Shown here: in pieces, positions 1 through 7,915 of the stretch
How positions within the stretch are numbered: the stretch's first letter is position 1
Layout of the letters: each line of letters starts with the position of its first letter
DNA from: Thalassotalea profundi
GTDB lineage: Bacteria > Pseudomonadota > Gammaproteobacteria > Enterobacterales > Alteromonadaceae
Direction of reading: 5' to 3'
Assembly: GCF_014653195.1 (NCBI RefSeq)
Contig: NZ_BNAH01000001.1
Location: forward strand, 143,323 to 207,322
Length of the DNA stretch: 64,000 nt
Notes under the pieces: generated by a model
What the model saw: only the letters and a program-made list of their open reading frames with translations
What the model was told of the DNA's origin: nothing
The model's database searches: none
Translations under genes and position numbers: made by a program

Positions 1-38
1 CCAATTTGTCGAAGGTTCAAATCCTTCACGACCGACCA
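1..38 (+). tRNA. tRNA-Lys, 3' part only (cut by window start)
   Basis: These bases equal the last half of the two complete tRNA-Lys copies that follow: anticodon-stem 3' strand, variable loop, T arm, acceptor 3' strand (ACGACCG), discriminator A and encoded CCA. The 5' half lies before the window. It is the first visible member of a tandem array. Confidence 0.93.
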
Positions 39-105
39 CTTTCTTTTCATTTATGTTGTTTAGGAAGTGTGAAGAAACTTATTCTTATTTATTGATAAAT
101 TTAAT

Positions 106-181
106 CGGTCGTTAGCTCAGTTGGTAGAGCAGTTGGCTTTTAACCAATTTGTCGAAGGTTCAAATCCTTCACGACCGACCA
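106..181 (+). tRNA. tRNA-Lys (anticodon UUU)
   Basis: A complete 76-nt cloverleaf. The acceptor arms CGGTCGT and ACGACCG pair, the anticodon loop CTTTTAA gives anticodon TTT, the T loop is GTTCAAATC, and CCA is encoded. Sequence resembles E. coli tRNA-Lys. It lies 67 bp after the preceding copy, so the array is probably co-transcribed. Confidence 0.97.
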
Positions 182-268
182 CTTATCTTTCCCTGTCTGG
201 GATGGAAAATGGAATAAATGACTAATCACTAGACATTTAAACGGTTAAATTTATTATTCAATCATTAT

Positions 269-344
269 CGGTCGTTAGCTCAGTTGGTAGAGCAGTTGGC
301 TTTTAACCAATTTGTCGAAGGTTCAAATCCTTCACGACCGACCA
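269..344 (+). tRNA. tRNA-Lys (anticodon UUU), last copy of the array
   Basis: Identical in all 76 positions to the copy 87 bp upstream; CCA is encoded. The spacers between copies are unrelated AT-rich sequence, so only the tRNA body is conserved. Lys tRNA genes just upstream of nadA are also found in E. coli, after tol-pal-cpoB, which predicts tol-pal genes before this window. Confidence 0.97.
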
Positions 345-460
345 CCTTTATTTCCACTTCTTTTTAACTCGAAAGCGTAATTAGAGATTATTTCATATTA
401 TTTTCATCTAACTTTCAAAAACAGATAATATCCTATATACACATTAGGGCAACTTTCGCG

Positions 461-466
461 TATAAT
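461..466 (+). promoter_or_regulatory. Probable -10 box of nadA
   Basis: A perfect TATAAT lies 36 bp upstream of the nadA start codon. No good -35 hexamer is found 17 bp before it, so only the -10 element is supported. An extended or activator-dependent promoter is possible. Confidence 0.4.
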
Positions 467-502
467 TTAACTCTTTTGAAAACCAAGTCATTAGAGTTGT
501 AA

Positions 503-1543
503 ATGTCTCAAACCAATTTAGCTGTTGAATTCGATTTCAAATTTCCTGCCAAACCAGCACCATTATCTGCGCATGAAAAACAAGCATACAAAGATCGTAT
601 TAAACAATTATTAATTGAAAAAGATGCTGTATTAGTTGCTCACTATTATACTGATCCTGAAATTCAAGCATTAGCAGAAGAAACAGGAGGTTGTGTCGCT
701 GATTCACTCGAAATGGCGCGTTTTGGTAACCAGCACCCAGCAAAAATGCTTGTCGTAGCCGGTGTGCGTTTCATGGGAGAAACAGCAAAAGTATTAACGC
801 CTGAAAAAACGGTCATCATGCCAACTCTTGAAGCAACATGTTCTTTAGATTTAGGTTGTCCAATTAAAGAGTTTAATGAGTTTTGTGATCAGCACCCTGA
901 TCGAACAGTCGTAGTTTATGCTAATACATCAACAGCTGTTAAGGCTAGAGCTGATTGGATAGTAACTTCATCTTGCGCGCTTGAAATAGTTGATTATTTA
1001 GATTCACAAGGTGAGAAAATATTATGGGGACCTGATAAACATTTAGGTAACTATATTAAAAAGCAAACTGATGCTGATATGATCATGTGGCAGGGCGCTT
1101 GTATCGTACATGACGAGTTTAAAACTAAAGCATTGACCGATATGAAAGCGTTACACCCAGATGCTGCAATACTGGTTCATCCAGAGTCACCAATTGATGT
1201 CATTAACTTAGCCGACTCAGTTGGGTCTACAAGTCAATTAATCAAAGCTGTTCAGCAATTACCAAATAAAAAATTTATTGTTGCAACCGATAGAGGTATT
1301 TTCTACAAAATGCAACAGCTGTGTCCTGATAAAGAGTTTTTTGAAGCGCCAACCGCTGGAGAAGGGGCTACTTGTAAAAGCTGTGCTCATTGTCCTTGGA
1401 TGGCAATGAACGGCTTAAAAGAAATTGAAGACGCCTTATTAGATACAACAGGCAAAGAGGTATTTGTTGATATGTCATTACGTGAAGGCGCACTTAGATC
1501 AACTAATAGAATGTTAGACTTTTCTGCTGGTATTAAAAAGTAA
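503..1543 (+). CDS. nadA: Quinolinate synthase NadA
   Basis: Condenses iminoaspartate (made by NadB) with dihydroxyacetone phosphate to quinolinate in de novo NAD synthesis; a cytoplasmic enzyme with an oxygen-sensitive [4Fe-4S] cluster. The protein is 346 residues, the normal length. Cysteines at 113, 200 and 297 are at exactly the positions of the E. coli cluster ligands, and the 291-297 stretch gives the CxxCxxC pattern seen in gammaproteobacterial NadA. The ATG is the first start after the TATAAT box. No partner gene follows directly: a tRNA-Ser gene comes next. The tRNA-Lys to nadA order matches the tol-pal region of enterobacteria. Confidence 0.97.
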   Translation: MSQTNLAVEFDFKFPAKPAPLSAHEKQAYKDRIKQLLIEKDAVLVAHYYTDPEIQALAEETGGCVADSLEMARFGNQHPAKMLVVAGVRFMGETAKVLTPEKTVIMPTLEATCSLDLGCPIKEFNEFCDQHPDRTVVVYANTSTAVKARADWIVTSSCALEIVDYLDSQGEKILWGPDKHLGNYIKKQTDADMIMWQGACIVHDEFKTKALTDMKALHPDAAILVHPESPIDVINLADSVGSTSQLIKAVQQLPNKKFIVATDRGIFYKMQQLCPDKEFFEAPTAGEGATCKSCAHCPWMAMNGLKEIEDALLDTTGKEVFVDMSLREGALRSTNRMLDFSAGIKK

Positions 1544-1733
1544 CTTATTTATTAAAAATTGAATAAAAATCAAGCAATCAAATTATAACGCTATAGTTTA
1601 AGTTGCTTAATTTAATTAACTTCCCTAACATAGCGCAGCTTTTCAGATAATGGCAGACAAATAGGGATATTTGGCTTGGGTGCCGATCATCATGGATGTG
1701 TTAAAACCCAACAATAAGTAGTTTAATTTCAAT

Positions 1734-1821
1734 GGTGACGTGTCCGAGTGGCTGAAGGAGCACGCCTGGAAAGTGTGTAAAGGGCAACCTTTCGAGAGTT
1801 CGAATCTCTCCGTCACCGCCA
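1734..1821 (+). tRNA. tRNA-Ser (anticodon GGA)
   Basis: An 88-nt class II tRNA. Acceptor arms GGTGACG and CGTCACC pair, the anticodon loop reads CTGGAAA (anticodon GGA, codons UCC/UCU), there is a long variable arm (AAAGGGCAACCTTT), the T loop is GTTCGAATC, and GCCA ends the gene. Very close to E. coli tRNA-Ser(GGA). Confidence 0.97.
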
Positions 1822-2071
1822 TTTTCTCTTTTAAGTAATAAATACTCCCTAGAAGTGATATTTTTTCATTTTATCTTTTTTAACTGATTTAAATCTGCCA
1901 TATTGTTTGATTTACCCTTTACTTTTCTGGTTAGTTACCGGTTAACCAAAAGCAAGAAAATTAATTATTCTGCAATTTAGACCATCGTTAAGGAATATTA
2001 TATTCTTGTATTCTTTACATTTTTGAATAATGCCGTTATTTTGGTGTTATCTTTCACTTGGATTTGTTGAC

Positions 2072-3829
2072 ATGAATAGATTATTAATTCTCCTTTTAGG
2101 TTTTTTAGTGCAGTTCGAGGTGCAGGCCTTGTCAAATGACACTGAAGACTTTTACTTATGTGCTGCAAAAACAACTGAAAACACGTCTTGGAATTTTGGT
2201 ACAGCACCTTCCTATTGTGATATTAGTCCTTTTGGGGATCCTAAGTTTGTTGATGACTACCTTAGCCAAATAATCTTTGCAAGTGAACAAAGCGTTAATA
2301 CAGAAAGAGTTCGTTATATGAACGAGCTAAATGCTGTTATTAAAGTTGCTGCAAAATATTATTTATCGGTACGTAAACCTGATGCTTCAAGTGAAGAAAT
2401 AGCCGCTTGGGTATACGCGATAAAAGTGGTAGCTAATCAAGAAACGTTTTGGAGCCATTACTTTCGTTCAGTAGTCGATAATAAGACCAAAATGATGCGA
2501 GGGGATAGTGGTCATGGTCATGGTATGATGCAAATTGATGATCGTTGGCATTTTACTCAAATTAATGAGGGCAAAGGCTGGCAAATCTTTGAAAATATGA
2601 TCTATGCCATGGAAATTTTCTATGCTGAATGGCAAAACGCCGCAAACGCTTCGTGTGTTTCTTCAACAAGCAATTGGGTAGAAAGAACGCGATCTGCATA
2701 TTCTGCTTATAATGGTGGGCCTAGCAAAATTTGTCGTTGGTCTGCTAACCCCGCATGGCAAGATGATGGTTTTTTGGATAAATTCAATGCTGCCGCTTGG
2801 CAATCTTATATAACTGACGAAACCTTAACCACAAGTATTGACGTTGAGTGTTTGATGGAAGGTGTTGAGTTTTGTTTACCTAATTATCAAGCACCAGAAC
2901 AATCCCAAGATACTGATGAGCAAATGTGGTGGTACAACTTTTTAACCTTAACAACGGGTGAAACCTGTGTGTTAGCACAAGGTGAGTATCATTGTTTGTC
3001 ACAAGAGCAAGATGCCGTATGTTTAAGCGCTATGTTTAATCGTATAACAGTAGCTGCTGCTGTAGAACTATCAGAGCAACAAACGCAACGTTATAGTAAA
3101 AAGATATATGATCGTCACCATTGTCTGGCTCAATTACAACATAGCTTTACTGTTGGCGATATTATTATCACTAATAAAGATATTAATATTCGTCAAACTC
3201 CCGCAGGTAGCGATACGAATGTTAATAGTATAGTAGGTGAGGCATACCAAGTGTTAGATGTTGTGGTGTCTTTATCGCCTGTACAAGAAAGATATTACAA
3301 AATCAAAAGTAACACGACTGTTGGATATGTTTTTGCTGGCGATTACGATACTTGGCAGGATTGGGCGTATCAAGGAGATGTAAATAACTTAGATGAAAAC
3401 AACAAAGTTATCGCGATGGTAGGGGATACAGTGTATGTAACATACGATAATGGTTTATCATTGCTTTCATCGAGTCAAGACAACGCTGATACGCTTGCAA
3501 CAATTGCTAAAGGTAGCGCATTAAAAGTTGATGAAGTTAGTGTTCAAGGGGCAAGTAATGATGTTTACTATCATGTAACTTATCAAGGTCAATCGGGAGT
3601 CATTTACGTAGGGCAACTGCTTTCAGAGTCTAACGAATTAGATAATGTATCGTTCAGCGAACCTAACGATATCGACACCGAGCAACCGAACATACCTGAT
3701 GATAATAATTCACCTTTAAAAAGTGGCGGCAGTTGGCATTGGTTTTCATTGATGCTGTTGGCAACGGCTCTTAGTTGGAAATGGTACTTAAAGGTCGTAA
3801 ATATAGGAAGAAATAAAGGTGGTAAATAA
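2072..3829 (+). CDS. Secreted lysozyme-fold (SLT-like) protein with SH3-type repeats and a possible GlyGly-CTERM tail
   Basis: Probably a cell-envelope muramidase or transglycosylase. From the ATG used here the product has 585 residues and begins with a signal peptide (MNRLLILLLGFL...VQALS). An upstream in-frame ATG at 2030 would add 14 residues before the signal peptide and is less likely. Residues about 110-250 look like the lysozyme fold: a Glu in the NQETFW stretch, then GHGHGMMQID (like the GxMQI motif of Slt enzymes), then AYNGGP. Two SH3b-like segments follow, about 375-440 and 465-535. The C terminus has SGGS, a hydrophobic segment and a basic end, the layout of a GlyGly-CTERM (rhombosortase) signal. 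The substrate is not shown by sequence. It ends 2 bp before the next gene and likely forms an operon with it. Confidence 0.65.
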   Translation: MNRLLILLLGFLVQFEVQALSNDTEDFYLCAAKTTENTSWNFGTAPSYCDISPFGDPKFVDDYLSQIIFASEQSVNTERVRYMNELNAVIKVAAKYYLSVRKPDASSEEIAAWVYAIKVVANQETFWSHYFRSVVDNKTKMMRGDSGHGHGMMQIDDRWHFTQINEGKGWQIFENMIYAMEIFYAEWQNAANASCVSSTSNWVERTRSAYSAYNGGPSKICRWSANPAWQDDGFLDKFNAAAWQSYITDETLTTSIDVECLMEGVEFCLPNYQAPEQSQDTDEQMWWYNFLTLTTGETCVLAQGEYHCLSQEQDAVCLSAMFNRITVAAAVELSEQQTQRYSKKIYDRHHCLAQLQHSFTVGDIIITNKDINIRQTPAGSDTNVNSIVGEAYQVLDVVVSLSPVQERYYKIKSNTTVGYVFAGDYDTWQDWAYQGDVNNLDENNKVIAMVGDTVYVTYDNGLSLLSSSQDNADTLATIAKGSALKVDEVSVQGASNDVYYHVTYQGQSGVIYVGQLLSESNELDNVSFSEPNDIDTEQPNIPDDNNSPLKSGGSWHWFSLMLLATALSWKWYLKVVNIGRNKGGK

Positions 3830-3831
3830 AC

Positions 3832-4632
3832 ATGCTTAAAAAAGTAATCTTAGGCGTTACGGTGCTCTTTTTTATAGTTGCCTTTTATTATTTGAGTGCT
3901 GATATTAAGGGAGATTCAGCAGAATTAACTGTGCAGAAAAGTTTACCTAATAGTGATCAAGCTAGTGCGAGTGTTAATGCAGCAAGACAAACGACTGAAA
4001 CAAAAAAAGAAACTCAAACACCACCATCAACTAAAACATCGCTTAGTTCGTCATTTTTGCATCAACGACAGCAATTATTAGCTCAACTGGATGAAATTGA
4101 AGATTGCGAAAATAATGGCTTATGCCCCTTTAATGAACAAGATCCTAAACAATCACTGTTTCAGCAGGAAACAATGTTAGTTAATGCCTTAAAAAACCTG
4201 CAAAAGATGCATCAAAAAGAAGAACAATATGATGAAACCTTAGCCGAAGTGACTGGAAAATATTTGAGTAGTCCTTTAGGGCGGGTGCAGTATCAAGCCA
4301 TTAACATGATGGCACAGCAACCAAACAATCAAAATAATGCAAATATTTTGCTTTCTGCGTTAAGTGATAGTTACGACAGTAAAGTAATGGCAAGCGCTAT
4401 GGAAGTATTAGCAGAATATCCAGAGCAACAGCAGCACTATGAAAATATGCTGATACAAACCTTAACTACGGGAAGTTTTTATGTTTCTCGCACAGTTGCT
4501 AAAGAAGTGCGACATATTTTAACAACAGACAACATTGCGAAATTTGAAGATTTAGCTCAAGCGTTGCCTGCAAATACCGCAAAAGCCAAAATATTAAAAG
4601 CGTCGATTGCTGATTTTAAAGCGAGTCAGTAG
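3832..4632 (+). CDS. Membrane-anchored periplasmic protein of unknown function
   Basis: I do not recognise this 266-residue protein. It has one N-terminal membrane segment (residues about 4-23), then a Gln/Thr/Ser-rich linker to about 65, then an all-helical part. Residues about 135-240 read like short helical repeats (HEAT-like by eye), which would suit protein binding. There is one Cys pair in the motif CENNGLC. The gene starts 2 bp after the stop of the lysozyme-fold gene, so the two products are probably made together. It may be an accessory or inhibitor of its neighbour, but that is only a guess from position. Confidence 0.6.
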   Translation: MLKKVILGVTVLFFIVAFYYLSADIKGDSAELTVQKSLPNSDQASASVNAARQTTETKKETQTPPSTKTSLSSSFLHQRQQLLAQLDEIEDCENNGLCPFNEQDPKQSLFQQETMLVNALKNLQKMHQKEEQYDETLAEVTGKYLSSPLGRVQYQAINMMAQQPNNQNNANILLSALSDSYDSKVMASAMEVLAEYPEQQQHYENMLIQTLTTGSFYVSRTVAKEVRHILTTDNIAKFEDLAQALPANTAKAKILKASIADFKASQ

Positions 4633-4648
4633 CCTAGGCGAAAAGTTG

Positions 4649-5500
4649 CTATTGTTTTCGATTGAAATACTGATTTAACCATAACGCCAGTAAAATAATT
4701 GCTCCCCCAATACTGAGAGTTAATAGGTTGGCGTCTCGATTCCAAATAACGATGTTAACGACAATGCCGGCAGGGATCAGTAAGTTATTCATTACGGCAA
4801 GCGCGCCAATATTAACCAGTGTTGCGCCTTTATTCCAAGCAAAAAAGCCAAGGCCAGAAGCCACTACGCCAAGGTAAATTAGTATACCCCATTGTGTTGT
4901 CGTAGTAGGCAGCTTATCAGAATTTCCAAATAAGGCGTAACAGGCGCTAGCCACAATGAGTGCGCCAATAAAAAACCAAGCAAATATAGTTTGTTGAGGA
5001 ATAGCCGCATTGTTACTCATTAAACGTTTATATGTGACTTGCCCTGTGGCAAAACAAAGATTTGCGGCTTGCACTAGTAATAACCCTATAATGAAATTTT
5101 CGTCGATGCCTTGATAACGAATAGCGACAGCGCCCATAATGGCAATTAATGCGACGATAAAAAACTGGCGATTAAAATGTCGCGCAATAACATCGTTTAA
5201 TAATGTGATATAAAGCGGTGTCATTACGGTAAATAACAGGACTTCAGGCACACTTAAATATAAAAAAGAATGATAGTAAAAGCTGTACATCGCCCCCAAT
5301 TGTATTGCCCCTATTACCATTAGTTTACTGATCAATGTTAGCTTAATGCCTTTGAGCTTTATAAAGGGTAAGAAAACTAGCGTAGCAAGGGCTATACGAA
5401 TTAGTACGCTAAACCATGCGTCTACCTGACCGGCTAAATACACGCCAATTAAACTAAATGAAAATGCCCAAAGTATGGTGATGGAAAATAGATAAGCCAT
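4649..5500 (-). CDS. DMT-superfamily (EamA) transporter
   Basis: An inner-membrane transporter of 283 residues with about ten hydrophobic helices in two repeated halves, the usual EamA layout and length. The second half begins near GLLLVQAANLCFATGQV. Substrates in this family vary (amino acids, purines, other metabolites) and cannot be told from sequence. It converges with the upstream gene, with only 16 bp between stop codons, and no clear terminator lies between them. It is transcribed alone. Confidence 0.85.
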   Translation of the reverse strand: MAYLFSITILWAFSFSLIGVYLAGQVDAWFSVLIRIALATLVFLPFIKLKGIKLTLISKLMVIGAIQLGAMYSFYYHSFLYLSVPEVLLFTVMTPLYITLLNDVIARHFNRQFFIVALIAIMGAVAIRYQGIDENFIIGLLLVQAANLCFATGQVTYKRLMSNNAAIPQQTIFAWFFIGALIVASACYALFGNSDKLPTTTTQWGILIYLGVVASGLGFFAWNKGATLVNIGALAVMNNLLIPAGIVVNIVIWNRDANLLTLSIGGAIILLALWLNQYFNRKQ

Positions 5501-5581
5501 TATTAATTTTACCTGAAAAAAAGGCGATTCTAACCTATTGGTTTATAAAATAATAATTAAGATAACTGTAAATTAATTACG

Positions 5582-5606
5582 CCCGCAGGGGAATCTCCCC
5601 CAGCGG
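5582..5606 (-). terminator. GC-rich hairpin after the amidohydrolase gene
   Basis: CCCGC and GCGGG enclose an inner GGGG/CCCC stem. It lies 20 bp past the stop of the minus-strand amidohydrolase gene in otherwise AT-rich DNA. No clear U tract follows, so it may act as an RNA 3'-end stabiliser rather than a simple terminator. Confidence 0.45.
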
Positions 5607-5626
5607 GTGTCAACGTTGCATACTGG

Positions 5627-7051
5627 TTATTGACCAGCCACATATTTTTTCGCATTTGCTTTTAATTGGTTCAGGGCATCTTGGTCATAATAACGATTAT
5701 GAGCAATAACACCGGCAAGCTTTTGCGTGTTACGAATATCTGTTAATGGGTTAGCAGTTAAAAAGATTATATCTGCTGTTTTACCCTGAGTAAGTGCTCC
5801 AAATTGTTGGCTTTTTCCCAGAAAGTTAGGACCTGCAAGGGTTGCTGATTGAAGGGTTTGTAAGGGTGTTAACCCGTAATCATTATAAATAGCAAGTTCT
5901 TGATGGAGTGATAAACCAGGATAAATATAGGAATTTAAAAAGCCGGCATCAGTCCCCGCAATAATAGGCACACCTGCCTGTTGCGCTAATACGAGTAAGT
6001 CAGCTGTTTTAACAAAACGCGCTTTACGTTGCGTTATTTGCTCAGCGGTGTCTTTATTGGCTCTGTCTACTCGCCATTGATAAGTGGCTTTAAGGCCTTT
6101 GCCAATATAATTTAAAAAGTCGTCATTTTGATGGTTATCTTCATCAATATAAGCAGTAATTTGGCTACCGATTAATGTTGGTACAACTGCGGTGTTATTG
6201 TTGGCGAGAACAGTATATTTAGTAAGTGCTGTTGCTTTATCAATATTGGCGGTAATTATTGGTAAAGCGCTTCGATAACTAAGCTCACCTGACGCCACTT
6301 TACGTGATATGTCAGGCTCGTTAATTGCGGCGGCTTTTAATAAGTATGTCATATGCTCTATAGCATCTAGACCGGCATTGGAAACATCGGTTACTGATAG
6401 TGAAAAAGGGATATGTCCTGATATTTGGTAACCACGTTTTTTTACTTCTTTGACGGCTTTTAAATAAAGCTCAGGTGTTAATGCGCTATCGGTAATTTTT
6501 ATAAAATCGACTTTCATCTCGTCTAGGCTATCAATTGCAGCATTCATTTCTGTGACTGTTTCAACTTCTAGATCACCCGGCCAAATAGAGTCTTTGCCTT
6601 CAAGCTTCGGGCCTGATGTGTATATGGTTGGCCCAATTAATTGGTTGTTATTTACTTGTTCGCGCCAGCTTAATACTGATGGGCTTAAATCAGCAGCAGC
6701 ATCTCGAACAGTGGTAATTCCATAAGCAAGGTATAAGGGTAATAGCTGTTTATTTTCTTCAATTAACTCCTCACCACCGCCAAAATGGACATGCATATCC
6801 CATAAGCCTGGCATCAAATATTGTGCTTGAGCGTCAATATAATTAGTCGCAGTATAATGATTGTTTAATGGCTGACTGCTGCGTTCAATAATGATCCCAT
6901 CACGAATAGCTAATGACTGATTCTTATTGAGTTCACCGGTGTTAACATCAATAATCGTTGCATTACTGATCACTATATCAGCTTGTTTGCTTGGTTGGGT
7001 GCCACACGCAGAAAGTAATAAGCACGTTGAAAATAAAAGTATAAATTTCAT
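5627..7051 (-). CDS. Lipoprotein amidohydrolase (metal-dependent hydrolase)
   Basis: A 474-residue member of the amidohydrolase superfamily (imidazolonepropionase/prolidase-like branch). The N terminus is a lipoprotein signal ending in LLSAC, so it is probably anchored in the envelope. The HxH metal site is in DMHVHFGG; further His/Asp ligands are GHIPFS, IEHMTYL and GTDAGFL; the C-terminal GKTADIIFL closes the beta-sandwich, as usual. Length is normal for family members that cleave peptides or cyclic amides. The true substrate is unknown. The gene has its own start and a 215-bp gap from the upstream ferritin-like gene, with a terminator between them. Confidence 0.85.
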   Translation of the reverse strand: MKFILLFSTCLLLSACGTQPSKQADIVISNATIIDVNTGELNKNQSLAIRDGIIIERSSQPLNNHYTATNYIDAQAQYLMPGLWDMHVHFGGGEELIEENKQLLPLYLAYGITTVRDAAADLSPSVLSWREQVNNNQLIGPTIYTSGPKLEGKDSIWPGDLEVETVTEMNAAIDSLDEMKVDFIKITDSALTPELYLKAVKEVKKRGYQISGHIPFSLSVTDVSNAGLDAIEHMTYLLKAAAINEPDISRKVASGELSYRSALPIITANIDKATALTKYTVLANNNTAVVPTLIGSQITAYIDEDNHQNDDFLNYIGKGLKATYQWRVDRANKDTAEQITQRKARFVKTADLLVLAQQAGVPIIAGTDAGFLNSYIYPGLSLHQELAIYNDYGLTPLQTLQSATLAGPNFLGKSQQFGALTQGKTADIIFLTANPLTDIRNTQKLAGVIAHNRYYDQDALNQLKANAKKYVAGQ

Positions 7052-7164
7052 ATTATTATCCTGAATTTTTTTTCAGAATAGCATAAAGGTAAAGAGTAAA
7101 CAGATGCTTTGAGTTAGAAAGTAAGAAAGATAAGATAATTGAGAGATAACAGCCCTAGGTGTTT

Positions 7165-7208
7165 TGTAGAAAAGAGATTACCTTCTAACGCTGTTGTTAG
7201 AAGGTAAT
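7165..7208 (-). terminator. Rho-independent terminator of the ferritin-like gene
   Basis: A perfect 13-bp stem (ATTACCTTCTAAC paired with its complement, 7177-7208) with a 6-nt loop lies 58 bp past the ferritin-like gene. Read on the minus strand it is followed by a T-rich run (CTCTTTTCT). It separates that gene from the amidohydrolase gene. Confidence 0.75.
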
Positions 7209-7266
7209 TAATAATAAGTAAAAAATTAAGTTAAGCTAATAAAATAGTTAGCATAAAATAAAAAGT

Positions 7267-7551
7267 TTAATGGCCTATTTTACCTTCAGTAAATAAGTAA
7301 TCTTTAAGCTCTTTATCCATTACTTTATCTCTACGCCTGATCCATTCTAGCACCATCGCGGCATGTTCTTTTTCTTCATCACGATTGTGGATTAATATTT
7401 TTTTCAATTCTTCATCTTTACATGTATCAACACGTTGGTTATACCAGTCAACTGCTTCAAGCTCTTCCATAAGCGACACAATTGCTTTGTGCATATCTTT
7501 TGTTTCATCAGATAGTTCTTCGTAGGGTTCATGATAGCCTTCGTTAGCCAT
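7267..7551 (-). CDS. Encapsulated-ferritin (EncFtn) family protein without encapsulin targeting tail
   Basis: A 94-residue two-helix ferritin-like protein. From memory it aligns closely with Rhodospirillum rubrum EncFtn: the run MEELEAVDWYNQR and the run RDEEKEHAAM are nearly shared. The ferroxidase residues Glu32, Glu62 and His65 of that protein fall here at Glu30, Glu60 and His63, with Trp36 also kept, so the iron-oxidising dimer interface should be intact. The protein stops at YLFTEGKIGH, where EncFtn proteins continue into a linker and an encapsulin-binding peptide. No encapsulin shell gene is present nearby. It is monocistronic, with its own terminator. It probably oxidises or buffers iron outside a shell; the storage mode is unknown. 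Confidence 0.8.
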   Translation of the reverse strand: MANEGYHEPYEELSDETKDMHKAIVSLMEELEAVDWYNQRVDTCKDEELKKILIHNRDEEKEHAAMVLEWIRRRDKVMDKELKDYLFTEGKIGH

Positions 7552-7915
7552 TATTTTCTCCTGTTGTTTTATTTTAGGGTTTTATCAACCTGCTAGAAAT
7601 ACTATAACGCTGTTTTTAGCAATTTGCAGATAACGTTGCACAACACGCGTCATATTTATTTGATGACAATAGTAAAGCTAAATACATGCCGATAATTATA
7701 TCTCTCTAACTTTATGATAAATAAATGTTTTATTTTCTTTGTGACTACATGTGATGGTTTTAATATGAATGATTAACAATTAATTATGTAATATTTACAT
7801 AGTTTTCTTCAATATGACCGAAGTTAAAATAAAATATAATTAATTATCAATAATTTAACTTGTCGGTTCGCTTTTTGCACTTGTACAACTATTCAATTAA
7901 TAACAAGAGATATCG
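7552..7915. other. Intergenic region between divergent genes
   Basis: A 364-bp AT-rich gap that must hold the promoters of the ferritin-like gene (minus) and the phosphatase-kinase fusion (plus). I see no convincing Fur box, terminator or small ORF in it. Confidence 0.5.

Noticed and set aside
1..344. Direct repeats of tRNA 3' ends as attachment sites of an integrated element
   Set aside because: They are whole tRNA genes with 70-90 bp spacers; no integrase or cargo lies between them.
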